The notes beneath the pieces were generated by a model. It was not told the DNA's origin. It did not search any database and saw only the letters and a list, made by a program, of their open reading frames with translations. This document shows, piece after piece, positions 48,753 to 61,921 of a stretch of 64,000 nucleotides of DNA. The position numbers and the translations under genes were made by a program. The first letter of the stretch is position 1, and each line of letters starts with the position of its first letter. Source of the DNA: Musa acuminata AAA Group. Its lineage: Eukaryota > Streptophyta > Magnoliopsida > Zingiberales > Musaceae. The DNA is taken from assembly GCF_036884655.1 (NCBI RefSeq), contig NC_088357.1:48829501-48893500 (forward strand). The letters run 5' to 3'.

Positions 48753-51700
48753 ATGGGCGCCCAGGGCAAACCCTCTAGTTCTTTGAATTCCCTGGTAAGT
48801 TCGTTTCTGGGGCTCCGAAAAAAATTCGATCCATGCTGCTTGATTTTCGTGTAAAAAATCTTTGTGCCCTAGACTCGTACTTGTTATTGGCACGTTCTTG
48901 ACGAGCGGCTTACTTGGCACTACTCTGGGTGATTTTTGCGGTCAATGTTTTTTCAGTCTGTCGAGCTTTTAGTTGTTCGTACTTAATACTCTTGATTTCC
49001 GTGAAAAATTTCCTTGATTACTAGTTTCTTGGCAGCTTAGTTGACCCTCTTGGTTATTCCAATCTTCCACTGTACCGTTGTGTTTTTATGTGTGTGTTGC
49101 TTGTGATTTCTTGCTTTATATCCTGTTGAATGTACCTTATGATTTTTGATGTGTCCTTGGAGTTAAGAAAAATTGACATGCCAAGACTTTTATTAGCTCG
49201 TGGTGAAATGTGATGTTCACCTTGGAGAAACAGAGTGGTCTACTAGCTAATGTGTATGGGACGTGGACTACTGCTTGGCACTATTATCCCAAAGCTCGCG
49301 TTGGAAGAACCTGAAATAATAATGATATTGTTAGCCACGCAAATTACATCCAGCAAAACATCCAACTGTGCTACTTGTGGGCAAATCTTCTTTAGTGGAA
49401 GAAATGAACCATCAAGAAGGAAACATATTCGAGCGTGGAGTGTGACAATGGAACACATCTTATTTATCAAATATGCACTCTCTTGATCTCTTTGTTTGCA
49501 GAGAAGCTGGTACAAGAGGAGAGAAGACAAAGAGAGAGAAACAAATCAATTTATTTCTTCTTCAGGCAAAATAATGAGTACAGAAGCCATTTATTTCCTT
49601 TTCTTTTCTTTGCATCCTGAATTGCAGGAAAGCTGCAATCATTTTATATTTTGCTTAAGACAGATGAACTTGTGACAATATAGGATGCCATCAAACTCTT
49701 TTTGTTTTTCAAAATCACGAAACATAAATTTTTAAGATGTCCATTAGCCATTTCCAAATCATCAACCTTCATGCAAGAGTAGCACCTGCATAAGTGGTTT
49801 GGCGATGTCAATACTACATACTAGGCTTTACTTTGCAACAAAATGCACCAGGAGGTTTCATGAGAGCCATGCCACATCAGGCATGTGTTTGATGCTGTTA
49901 GTTTTTGAAGCTTATAAGAGTAATTTGTTCTTATCCAGACCATTCATATTTTATCTTCAAGTGCAAGGGTGAGATATATACTGAGGCTTAGCGTCCGATA
50001 ATATTTGGTACTACTATCTTGAGCTGAAGTGCATTCTCTTTATTCACTTCATGCTTTGACAACTTTTCAGCATATGCCCTCCTTTTTCTGAACTTAATTA
50101 TCCTAATTGTTTCTTTTAATGCAGCAAAGAAGAACCTGGAACAATTTATGCTGGGAAATCTGTTAACTTTTGAGAGTTTTCCTGCCTTAAAAAAGTAATT
50201 TAAGGGTTTATGTGTGTCACAAATAGACAAAATTCAGCGAGTTGTCCTGATCTATTATTTTATGACTTTCTCATTTAGTGATATCTGAGCACCCTAATAG
50301 ACTTCAGTTTGGATCTATATCGGCTGATTGTTAGAACCATAGATTAAGGATTGAATTGATAGGACCTAAGGTAGTCATGCCTGTTTGTTAAAAAAAAGAT
50401 GATCAGAAATATAGGATGTAACCAAACAAAATTGTGTTTCTACAGGTTATTCATTGGCATCACTGGTTGTCTTTTGTATTGTTATGATGCTAACAACTTG
50501 ACAATCATTGTTTAGTTGAGACACTAGTCCTGGAAGATAAAGCACTGGTATTAAATGCTAAATTCTTTTATGTTCTAAATGTGCACCATGAGCATCCATG
50601 GATTCTCCTTTTCCTTAAGGTTCTAAGATGTATGCTCATGCTATTAATACTCAGTAGTCAATTTAGGCAATGCCTCAAACTATTGGTTGATGGTCCCTGG
50701 CCTCTGTATTGATGAGATGTGAGGCTAAATATATTTTGGTTGAAAAGATATAATAGCTCTCATTGAGATGCTATTTGATGCCAGTGTTTCATATTGTGCC
50801 TTCATATAGAGAAAACCCATTGTTGAGTTATATCAAATTGCAAAAAATATAATAGGACAAGTGATGTCTTGCTTTAAGCTTCTAACTGGTTGTCACTTGT
50901 GTTGTCCCTTGCTGTTATTGATTTTCGAGTCGGATTGTGAGCTTAACTATATTAAAATGTTCTTATGTCTTCAAGGACTTCAATAAATCAGAAATTATAA
51001 GTGTGCCAGAATTTTTGATGCTAAATGTACTTATTATACAGTTTGTCTTTTAGATGTGGGAATGTGCTATATTTTGTTGAATGAAATTGTGCATCAACAC
51101 TATATTTTACTCCTTTCCATTATCTTTCGCCTCATAACCTCATCTTAAAGCATACTATATTTTTGTACCATCATTCTGTTAGTTGAGCTTAAAAATCTGG
51201 TGTCTTATTTTGCAATATCTGAAAATATGTATATTTGATATCATGGCTTCATTCTGCCCCTTTATTTATCCCGAAGCTAGTCTGTGTGCTTATATTGCAG
51301 ATGTAAGGAATTAAGTACAGTTATCTGATGGTCTAAAAAAATTGCAGCTTGTTAAGGTATACCGCTTGATTGATGAGGGCAAATGGGATGATCAGGGAAC
51401 TGGGCATGTTAGAATTGATTATCCAGAGGTTTAACCCTACCTTTTCCTACTTTTTTCCCTTGACATTGTTGTAATGTGCTTTTTTCAATGTATCCTTTAT
51501 TTCTGGTTTGTTTATTTACCTTTATAATATCTTTTATCTAAATATCATGGTATGCGAATCTTCTTTGTGGTTTTTATTTCTTGCTGCAATGATCTTTGAC
51601 GATGAGAAGTGGGAATCTACTTTATTGATGGGGTGACAGATAGATTAAAAAAAGAGAGCATAGCGTTTGTACTCGTAGTTAGAAAATAAAAGTCATTCAC

Positions 51701-54700
51701 TGCATCGATTCAGAAGCGAGAAATTGGCTTTGTCAGATGTATCCAGAAATTAAGATTTTGCTTGATAGATTCAAATACTAGTCCATTATTTGGAGCTTTC
51801 ATGATTAGTAATTGAAGAATGTAAACATGTGCATGGAAAGTAAGTGGGAAATTATGCTTGTATCAATGCTTGGTCCCTTGTATTAATCGCTCGGCCCCCA
51901 CGTTGAAGAAAATTGGATTGGCATAATAATTATTTAGATTAAGTGGGTATCGCTGTTACCAGTGTGTAAACAGAAGTTCTTATATAATATGTTGATTGAT
52001 AATTTCTTCATTAGTGTTTGCATTTGTAATATGTTGTGTATGTGATAGTTTTGTATCTCCAGTAGTTACTAGGATCTTGTTACTAGTTTTATTGAGCAGA
52101 TGTCACGTGTTTTAGAGGTTCTGGAATAAACTTGAATTGGTTTATGGATCTGATTTCTGGGAAAGTACAGAGTTGAGTGGGAAATGGATTTTGTTGTAAC
52201 TGCAATTATAACCATATGCTGCATGCCTTGTCCTTTGTACTTTGATTCCAGACTTATAATTGTGCTAAATATTTTTGTATTGACTGAAAAATATTTGCTG
52301 TTTTCATAAGGTGACAATGGACAAGTGATATCCATGCGCATGTCAATTAAGCTCTTCCTAACTGTAGTTTGTTTTTGGAACAATGTGGTTCATGGCTGAT
52401 CCTATCTGTTTCATTATTGTATAATCCAAGGTTCGTTGTACCGCGGCATACCGCTCGGTATGGGTGGTACATACCGGTCCAACAGGGAATCGGTATAGGC
52501 GGTACGTCAATACGCCTTCATGTATCATATGTCGGTATACTCGGTATGGCTCGGTATAGTTTGGTACATACCGTATCGATAATTGATTGGTACACTGGTA
52601 AAGACCGGTAAGACGAACCATGGTATAATATAATCATTGTTTCATGTTTTATTGGCCATATGACCTCATATTATTGGTTTTAACAAAAATAAAGAAGTAA
52701 CCAAAACCATTATCTACTGTAAATAACAGTAAAAATCATTGTTTAAAGTGTGTTCCATATATAACATCATGGTTTTACCATGGTATCCTGTAAATAGTTG
52801 AGACCTATGCCTTCTCATTGTTGCTGCTTTCTGTAGTATGCATTGTCCTTTTTGCTGCTTCCATTGAATGTTTGTGATATAGGTAATCTTTTTTGGGTTC
52901 ATCATCCCGTGTATTAATATCTTACATTAATTCTATTGCACGAGTGATCTCAGGGCTCCGAGGATCTTAGTTTGATTGTTGAAGAAGAAGAAAACGAAAA
53001 CTTGATTGTGCATCGCATCTCAGCAAGTGAAATCTACAGAAGGCAAGAAGGTAGAATGCCTTTTTCATATTTATTTGAGCTTGCAAAATTTTCCCAGTGT
53101 ACACCTTAATTGGTGGCTAACATGACTTTGAACTTTTAAACTTGATGTAGACACCATAATCTCGTGGAGAGATTCAAAATTGGCTACGGATTTGGCATTG
53201 AGTTTTCAAGAGGCAACTGGATGTTCATTTGTATGGTAATTTACTTTTATATCATTAATCTGGACTTCTGTCGATGTCAAGTTATGCTATAGGCTATTAA
53301 TTCTTTTATCGCTTATTCAGGGATCAAATATCTGAAGTTCAGAGAAACCTTCACTTCAGTAATCTGGCAGGCAAGTAGCTTCTTATATGCTCGCCCTGAC
53401 TCCCTTATGGTACAACTTGCTTATATATGATATGTATGCGATTCAGTAGGTCTTGAGATTGGCTCCCGTCCAGCATTGGGAGCTCTAGAAGCTAGTACTA
53501 TTATGCCTTTAAATGGTAGCTTTCGTCACTTTTTGTCTTTGATTGCTGCTCATGTTGTATCATCCATTTAATCTTTTGATTAAAATGTAGTTCATTATAA
53601 GCAATCTAATTTTATTTAAACATGGGTTAAGTGGAACAAACAATACTCTGAGGAGATACTGTTACAATGTAATGATGTCCACAATATTGCTTAATGGACA
53701 TGATGAAAGCATGAAATATGTGGACATGTGCCATGTAATATGGTTATGGTTTTGGTTTTGGTTTTGGTTTTTGGACATGATGTCAAGATGTGCTCTCATT
53801 GTCTGTCCTTTGGCATTACTGTAACCACTAGTAAGCTGAAGTTTGTTAGGATGGCAAAATTGGTGCTTTTAGGAACAAAGCCAGACAGCATTTAAGGGTC
53901 ATGCATTATCGGAGTAGTGTAACATATATACAACAAAGAGCGTTAAGGTATCGGAAAGATTCTTATGCAGATGCCCTTAAGCGATCTGAGAAGGGATGCT
54001 ATAAAATCATGGTGCTGTTTAAAATCTTTTATGTATGGTTAATCATCAACCCAGGGAGTTACTATTTTTCTGAGATTGATAAATTTTTATGGGATATGTT
54101 ATGTTGGACTGTGGCCAAAATTTTGAAACAATTGTGATTGCAGTATGGCTTGCTGGAACTTAGTGTCGAACTATGTCATGGATCATTGAAGTTTGCTGAT
54201 GATCAATAGACTGGACACGTTTGAAAAGAGAAAAATTATCTGTTTATAATTTGTTATAATATATACTAGGGTTTTGAATATCGGTCTGTACCGACGTACC
54301 AAGCTCAGCTCGGTATGGTACGTACTGCTATGTACCATCGATACGCTAGGGCGTATTGATGGTACATCTTAAAACCTTAAAAATACCTTTACTTACCACG
54401 CCAGGGCGTATTGAGTGGTACACCTCTGTAACAATCGAAAGCTGGGGCGGTACCAGTCGGTATGCCTCGGTACCGATCAGTCCGCCTTAGCACTAGTCAA
54501 AATATTAGTACCGCCCGATAGAGGGCAGTCCGCTTACTGGTATCCTCTCGGACCAGTACGTACTGCCTATACCGGGTGGTACACATCGAAATTAAGAACC
54601 CAAATATATACACGAAAAACAATTAGCATTGGGAGAATTTGTTTTCTGTAAGATCATTATAATCTATATCATAACATTATGTTACTGTTGCCAAAACTTT

Positions 54701-57700
54701 TGATATAATAGCAGCATGGTTTGCTCGAATTAAGTGCCTGATGTTCAATTGTCTAGACACATCTGGAGAGTTAATAAATGAGTTTTCCAGTAAGACTGGA
54801 TTTTTGTGGGCACCTTCCATGTAATTTCTTGTGTGCCATTAGTTGCTGCAGTGCAATTAGTACAAAATGCTTTGCTTCAGACTTAGCTTGAGCCTGTTGG
54901 TTTTATTTATTATTTAATGGGATTATTTGGCATAAAAATCCATGCATGGTCAAATGCAAAGTGGCAAGTAATTGGTACTAGATAAGTGGTTTACAAGACA
55001 TCATGTCATCACAAAAAATTACAGTTTGGGTTGCAGTGTTACATCATTTGGATGACCAATCTTAACTTTCTCTATGCATTATCTCAAACTTCTTTGCTGA
55101 GTACCTACTTTATGTTTGTGAGACCTCTTTCTTTCTTCAGAACCCCTGATCTCTTTACAGTAGAATTTAAAAAGAAATTATAGAGATGCTTACATATCAA
55201 AGATGAATTTCATGTTGGTCCAAAATAATGAAAATGTTTTTGAGCTCTAACTTCTGGCTGCAGCTGGTTTTAACTCCCTGTCAACAAACATATAGCTCAT
55301 TAGGGATGTTGACGAGTTTTTTTGACCAAAGCACATGGTTCATTTCTAAGTTATTTTTCTTGATAAAACCTGTCCTTTTGTAAGCTAGAGCTACAACTCA
55401 CGTGGGCTGGTTGGTTACGAGTAAACCCAAGTTCAACCTGAGAATTTATATGCTCAGGCAACAATTGAACTAACTTGATCTCTAAGCTGGAGTCATGACC
55501 CTGATCCTGACCAAGGTTGGGTTGAGTTTGTCATTGGTTCTGCCATGTTATAGACAACTTAAAAACTAGACTTAAGTTTTTAAAACAGAATAGATTCTTT
55601 AAACAAACAATCGATTTAAAGAAATAAATTTTTCACAAATTGATTACTTCATAGTCAGGGCTGCACAGAAAAAAGAACCAAAAAAATAAAATGTAAAATG
55701 TTCTAGAGCAGAACCTTCCAAGACAAGAGTGGAAGCAATTTTGATGCTGTGTTCATTGAAGGTGGTTGGGTAGCCAAGTGGTTTGATCTGGCAGGTATAA
55801 ATGGATTGCTGCAGAAGCATGGCATCACTAGCGGCATTTGGGCGTGGCAAGCAGAGGGAAGTGGAAATAAGTTGTTTGCGCACAATGATGTGGCACTAGG
55901 TTTTAATTGGGTTTGGGATTTGTTAAGAATGAATGTGATGGAATGATTGTGTGATATTTTATTGTCATATTATTCTAATTAAACTGTATATGATGTATAT
56001 TAAGTTGGCATCAGGTAGAGTTGCCCAACACCTCAGATGAATCCTAAGCCAATGGATTGGACTTTATCAATCAATGACAAACCCATCTCGAGAAATGTCC
56101 AACCTGAACTTCTTAAATTGATAACTTGCACTCAGGTAGGGCTTGAGTCAGGCTCAAGTTTGAGACCTAGTATAAATTGATGATATCTATTTTCCAACAT
56201 AAACTATATGTTTGAAATATGCCAAGAAGGTATGTGCCTATTGACACTCTATGCCTGGGCCAGACTGTGTTGGTATGTACTTACTGTGGCATGGAACCTG
56301 TTATGGCATAGTGTTCATAGACTATCATAGTCCATCAATCTCCAAGTCAAGGTTTACAATGTCTACCATCTACATACTAGTTTCTGGTCAAATCTGCTTG
56401 CTGATCAACATTTCAGTCAAAATCCTTAGAAATAGCTTAAATTTCTTTTTTGGCTGGAAACTTGTATTGAATTCGACTAAAATGGGCCTTGAAATGTGGT
56501 TTAGGGCTTGGGTTTGTTCTTGGTAAGCTTCAGTAGATAGGGTATGGCAAGCCATTGGATTTAGCATCAGAATTTTGCCTAGTCGGTTGATTAGGTTCAT
56601 GCGATTGTGTTTCTATAACTGGTTGAATACCATTGGGAATGATATGATCAACTAGAAATTGCGTTGAACTAGTTGATGGTGGTCAAAACTTAGTCCTTGA
56701 TGTGACGTGTTTGTGCCATTTAGTGTGCAGACTTGCACCAACAGTTTGGTATTGTTAACATTTTTGCCATTTTGAAGGTCATGCAACTGGTACACTTCTG
56801 ACATTAACTTGTGAAGCACATGGTTTGCAACATTTATGGTTATATAATAGATAAACCTAAAGAAAGCATTCTAAGTGAGATGCAAATGGAGCAAGATTGA
56901 ATTTTAAATTGAGTAATCTGCATTTCAAAAGTCTTCCAAGATGCTTGAGAAGATAGCTTAACAAAGAAAGCATTTTTTGGGTGATTGTGACAACAACATA
57001 ATAGAATGTTCTTAAGAATGTGTTTTGTCAACATTGTTTTCGGTATATTCCATTTCTCATCAGTAATCTAGCTAAGCACTTTATCATGGTTGAGTGGCTT
57101 AATTGTATTCCATCACATTAGTTGATACTATGAGAAATAAGTAGTTGTTAGTAAGCCACACGAATCTTAGTTACTTGTGTGAATTTGACCATTTATTTTA
57201 AATAATTGTCCTTCCCTTTTCTGTGTTTTAGTTCATCTTTGTAGATGTGGGATTGTTGAAAGCAGGGTTCTCAATTTCGATGTGTACCGCCCGGTACGGG
57301 AGGTACGTACCGGTCCGAGAGGATACTGGTACACGGACCGTCATCTACCGGGCAGTACTAGTGTTTTGATCGGTACTGAGGTGTATCGATCGGTATCGCC
57401 TCGGATTTCGACCGTTACCGAGGCATACTGATCAGTATGCCTTGGCATGGTAGGTGAAGGTATTAGGGTGTACCATCTGTACGCCCTAGCGCCGGTGTAT
57501 ATACTGGTATGTATCGTATTGAGTAGAGCTCGATACGATGATATAGACCAATATTCAAAACCCTGGTTGAAAGACATTATATTCTTGGTCAACTTCTTTG
57601 TTGTTTATCTAAGTGAGCACCATATTAAAGTGTGTTCTCCTAGTCAAGGTTTTTAATCTTGTACCGAATCGGTGTATCGAGCTTTGTTTGATATGGTATG

Positions 57701-60700
57701 GTACTAGCATACGGAGCGGTACGCTAGGGCATACCGCAAATATATTTTGTAACATGACCACTTATCGACATGCACGGTTTGATGAGTCCATGTGGTTTGG
57801 TTCGTATTTTTTGTCCATAAGTAATTGTTGGGTCGACCCTCCCCACTTTGCTGCACCTGCCGCCTTCTCGAAACCTCGACGATGCACACCAGTGAAACCC
57901 TTGTTGTTGCACTCTTCGTTTGGGGATCACCCCTCTACCCTCGCCTCGCCTCCCTCCCTTCCTTGCTCTCGAGGTCCGTCGCCTTATTCTGAAACATAAA
58001 TAGTTCTCTGATCCCTTGATTGTGCTTGAAATCGTTCTTGTCGTTGTTTCTCTTGAATAAACGGCTCGACTTTTGATTTCATTTCCAGCTCGAGCTAGGG
58101 TTTTGCTTTTATTGTAATTTTTTTGTTCATATTTACAGTGTTGTTGGTCATGTTATGAAATTGACATGTATTGCTCGGTACAGATTAGTCACGGTTGAAA
58201 TTTCGATCGTTATTGCTTGGTACAGCCCTGTATCGCTCGACGGGGCCAAAAACCTGATACCGCTAGGTAGTGGGCGGTCCGTGTACCAATTTGCTAGCGG
58301 ACCGGTACGTACCGCCCGTACCGAGTGGTATGGTATGAAATTAAAAACACTGCTCCTAGTTTTACTCTTGATTTATTCAAGATAAGTAAAAACACATTAA
58401 TGCAAGCATAAGCACTAGGATAGCTTTTGGTAATTTGGTATATACTATCAGATCCATCATGATGTGGGACGATCTTCAAATGCTAGTGCTCAAGTGAATT
58501 GAGGATAGAAAGGGATGAAGAAATTAAAAAAAAAACTTGGTTAAAGGATGTTTAATTCTTTTCTTGACTGCTCCCATCTCATCATCTGAATAAATTAAGC
58601 ATCCTTTTACCAAGTATTCTTTTATTTTACATGAGTGATCTTAGGTCTCCGACGATCCTAGTTTGATTGTCGAAGAAGAAGAAAATAATGGAAACTTTCT
58701 TGTGAATTGCAAGAGTGATCTTTTACGTAGGGGTAGTGTCATGAGGTTATAAAAACATGTCTGTCAATTACGAAGGAACGAGATGCAGATGATGACATTG
58801 GATGATGAGAAACATTAGACAGGAGCATGCTTTGGTGGAGAAAGGGTCCTAGACAATGAAGAGTAGATTCCAAGTACCAACACAAGGCAGGGTGGTTGCC
58901 AAGGGGATTCTTATAGTCTATGTTGGAGTGCTTATAGAGATAGCTAAAAGTGGGGGACTTCGGATCAATGCAACCGTGGTTGACTAGGGAACTAAGTAGG
59001 AAAACATACATTTTTCTACTTAGAGGGTAGGTAGAATTGATAAAGGAGGTACAACCCCACGAGGACGATAAACCTATTAGAGGCTGGCTTAAGTCATGAC
59101 AAACTTATACTCTTTTAGGGCAAAACTTCTTGTACTTCGAAAGTGTGAAAGTGTGCAAAGCTCCGTTGCATGATAACTTAGAGAAATGGGATACTCGATT
59201 TTGCTTAAACATATATTTTAGAAGTGCAAAGCAGAGAGGAGGCAAAGCTAGCTAGCTTGGTACAAGGAGTGTATCTCGAGGGGCTGAACGTAGTTAGGTA
59301 ACATTGTTCTCCTCAATCCTTGAGACTTGAGAGTATAAGCAAAATCGAGGATCCCATTTTTCTTAGTTACCATGTAGAGGAGCTTTGCACACTTTCACAA
59401 TTTTAAAGTCCCTTTGAATTATCCCAAGAAGATCAAAGTGACAAAAGCGGAGTTATGTGAATCTCCTTAGAGGAGATGGTTAAGAAAAACAGGAGTTGCA
59501 AATTTTACAAAGGAGAATACCTTAAAAGTTCTACAAAGTGTTGCTCGTTAAGCTCTCGCAAACATATATCCATCAAGTTCAATCGTCACGAAAGATGTAA
59601 AAGAGGCAAAAGAGAAGGCTTTCCTTTATCAAGGGGTCCACAATTATCAACACTGATCAACACATCTAGATCGACCCCACATGAGAGTCATTGTAGAGGT
59701 GCATCAGTGTTGGTGGATTAAAGTTGACTACTTAAACAACAATGTCGAGAGACCAATTGCATTGCAACCGAAGGAGGATTAAAGATGCAACTTTCAGTGA
59801 GGTGCAACATTCACGAAGGTTTCGGTGTTGAAGTCGAAGGAATAAGTGGGGCAGATTGCTACCAAATGCTTACATAGGCTTGTAACACACAAAGACTTGT
59901 CTGCGTAGTCGTTCGTGTTTGTATGTGCCTTAGGTAGCATGTAAGGGGCTTACAATAAGTTTGGTAGACTGATTTTGGTTGGATCTTTTGGTCATTGAAG
60001 GCTTATAAACGGACTTCGCTGATGGTTGTAAAGAGACAAAACTACCAAACAACGGAGCCTTCATCCCACACCATGCAGGTATTTTCTGGTGTAGAGAAGG
60101 TAACATTAGCCATCTCAACACCTTGGAACCACCGATGGTGCATGGCTAGGTAGGGCTTTGAGATAGCCATCTAAGCGCCTTGGAATCATCGATGGTACAT
60201 GACTAGATTGGGCTTTGAGATAGTGTAGGGCAAAATCAGCTAAGTCCTTTTGCAGGTCCTTAATGGATTCTATGAGGTTTTGGGGAGTTTGACTATGTGA
60301 GCAGGTGTAGGGCAAAATCAGCTAAGTCCATGATCATGTGACAAATTATTAATAAACTCTCCTAAAATAATATTATTGTAACAATTAATGAAGATATGAT
60401 GACAAAAAACAAAAAGAAGTTCAAGTCAATATGAATCAAAGTTTAGTGGCAATCTGATGGAATTTGGATTGATCTTTCGTGATTTCATCTCTCCGCTTAG
60501 TGGTATCCCGATTTCCTTGACATGGTTCCACACGTGCAAGAATTGACTCTACATTGTTATAATGATTGCTAATCTGTACAAGGAAAAGACACCTAAATCA
60601 ACCCTATTGGTTGTGGATAAATGAACAATAAAAGTTGCTTTTGCTCCATGACTTGAAAAGAGTCAGATGACCCACAAGCCATATAGTTATGGGCTTTTGG

Positions 60701-61921
60701 TCATGCCATAAGTATCTGCTTTAGGTGTATGCTGGGCTAAGAAAAAACAATTATTTGTTTGTTGTAACTTAATTTTAGGAAACTGTCTAGTTGCTTATGC
60801 AATTGTGTAAAATTCATGTGGATTGAGACCAAGGACAGTAGAAATAGCACTCTACTGTAGAAATGTAAAGAGAGGCTTAATTGTAAGGTTCCTAACTAGA
60901 ATTTAGTTCTGTGAACATATTATTGGTATTTCTTCTATAAGATGGAAGTCAACTTTTGTTTACTTTTGTAACATTTCTTAATTTACAACATGAGAATAAT
61001 TATCTGCAGTTGTTTTTGGTTTTTTGCTACTTTTCTGTCTGTAATGGATATAATGTTTTCTTCAAAATTTGCACAAATGTCAAAATACTGCTGAAAAGAT
61101 AAGCATTAATTGCTTGAATATTTTTTGTGGTTGTTCTATCTCTTTGCTTCAGTTAACTTCCGATTAGATAAACTTGAAATGGTATTTGTAGGAAAGATAT
61201 AATTAATCTGGTTTCATTGGACTACCTTGATTTTATCTCCAGTTAATGCACCTTTAGATATTCTTTTCTTGTTTGTTTTTTTGTGTCTCACTGCTTCCAT
61301 TGAACGGCAATGCACAGGCACTGAAATTCTATTTTGTACCAGCAAGGATAAAGTTATTTGTTTCTGTTTGTTGCTTCATGTCTTGTATGACAGTCAGTGA
61401 AATCTATTGTCAGAGCCTTTTCTCACTTTAAGTTGTGTTGTTCATCAGCTGAGGGCATTGCTCTGTGAAATAGTTAGCTTCCTAATTTGTGTTATATGAA
61501 ACTGCAACTGCTGTAGTTCTGGACTTTTGTTTGTTGTTACCTGATTTAGTTTTTCTTGGATTGATAATCTTTTGTCAATAATGCAGTCTGTAGTTCTCAT
61601 AAACAATGGCTGCATGCCGTTCGCATATTGTATAAGCTAATGTATCATTTTGTTGAAACTAATTACTTAATTGTTATGCACATGATCAATTAAGTGTCTA
61701 TGTGGTGGGCATGGTTCTGATGTCTATCTGGTGAATTTAATGTCATTTTTGTGGATCCATTTAGGTGTCCAAGTAATACCAATTTGAAGAACCTGTGCAA
61801 GTTGGCTATGTATTGATTAATCATTTTGATTGTAACTGCAGATGATTCTTTTCATACTATCAACAGTGAATTAAGAGATCTTCCATCTGTTGAATTGTCC
61901 AGTCTTCCTTTTATTTTGAAG
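48753..61921 (+). CDS. Protein phosphatase 4 regulatory subunit 3 (SMEK/PSY2 type), 5' part, 7 exons in window
   Basis: Scaffold subunit that directs PP4 to substrates; in plants it acts in RNA processing and signalling. Exons: 48753-48794, 51348-51428, 52954-53050, 53151-53235, 53321-53370, 53447-53515, 61842-61921. They join in phase to 504 bases (168 codons) and the gene continues past the right edge. The N-terminus MGAQGKPSSS fits plant family members. VKVYRLIDEGKWDDQGTGHV, then IVHRISASEIYRRQEDTIISW and ATGCSFVWDQISEVQRNLHF, are the EVH1/PH-like domain. INSELRDLPSVELSSLPFIL begins the next (SMK-1) region. The intron after exon 5 appears to use a GC donor (CAG|GCAAGT); all others are GT-AG. 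Intron 6 is 8.3 kb and rich in transposons. Confidence 0.92.
52427..52622. mobile_element. hAT-like MITE, GGTACCG-rich family, 196 bp (PP4R3 intron 2)
   Basis: Terminal inverted repeats CAAGGTTCGTTGTACCG (left) and, read inward from the right, CATGGTTCGTCTTACCG. Flanking 8-mers are GTATAATC (52419-52426) and GTATAATA (52623-52630), seven of eight identical. The interior is packed with CGGTA/TACCG motifs. No coding capacity. Confidence 0.85.
54267..54603. mobile_element. hAT-like MITE, GGTACCG-rich family, 337 bp (PP4R3 intron 6)
   Basis: The left end TAGGGTTTTGAATATCGG and the inward-read right end TTGGGTTCTTAATTTCGATG are inverted repeats. The 8-bp target duplication ATATATAC is exact (54259-54266 and 54604-54611), although that sequence is AT-simple. 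Its right end matches the left end of the element at 57263-57565, so the two insertions are in opposite orientation. Confidence 0.83.
57263..57565. mobile_element. hAT-like MITE, GGTACCG-rich family, 303 bp (PP4R3 intron 6)
   Basis: Ends CAGGGTTCTCAATTTCG and, inward from the right, CAGGGTTTTGAATATTGG. Exact 8-bp target duplication GTTGAAAG at 57255-57262 and 57566-57573. Interior of alternating GGTACCG, TACCGAGG and CGATCGGTA motifs; no open frame of note. Confidence 0.92.
57645..58352. mobile_element. hAT-like element, 708 bp, with gene-leader-like interior (PP4R3 intron 6)
   Basis: Ends CAAGGTTTTTAATCTTG and, inward from the right, CAGTGTTTTTAATTTCATAC. Exact 8-bp target duplication CTCCTAGT at 57637-57644 and 58353-58360. 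The subterminal parts share the family's GTACCG motifs. The middle (about 57835-58110) is different: CT-rich, with AAACCTCG, TTTCCAGCTCGAGC and TAGGGTTTTGC phrases like a plant 5' leader, either captured or left from the parent element's own gene. Confidence 0.92.
58645..58712 (+). pseudogene. Diverged second copy of PP4R3 exon 3, within intron 6
   Basis: A stretch preceded by GAGTGATCTTAG resembles the acceptor and first 70 bases of the true exon 3 (52954). Both encode (G/V)S(E/D)D(L/P)SLIVEEEEN. The copy remains open and gains a 3-base insertion after EEEEN, but loses similarity before the exon's donor site, so it is probably not spliced in. Confidence 0.75.
59140..59400. repeat. Imperfect inverted repeat, arms about 70 bp
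   Basis: The left arm 59140-59211 and right arm 59334-59400 are near reverse complements: GTGAAAGTGTGCAAAGCTCC against GGAGCTTTGCACACTTTCAC, and ATGGGATACTCGATTTTGC against GCAAAATCGAGGATCCCAT. The spacer is about 120 bp. A transcript through it would fold into a long hairpin. Confidence 0.85.
60108..60221. repeat. Two 57-bp direct repeats
   Basis: 60108-60164 and 60165-60221 are adjacent imperfect copies, each starting AGCCATCT and ending GGGCTTTGAGAT. Confidence 0.85.

Larger units (their letters stand above)
58740..60340. repeat. Unclassified repeat-rich block in PP4R3 intron 6, possibly an old retroelement
   Basis: Stretch of less AT-rich sequence, different in texture from neighbouring intron. 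It contains a large inverted repeat (59140-59400), a 57-bp tandem duplication (60108-60221) and a repeated GTGTAGGGCAAAATCAGC at about 60224 and 60304. No LTR pair, primer site or protein motif was identified. Confidence 0.45.
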
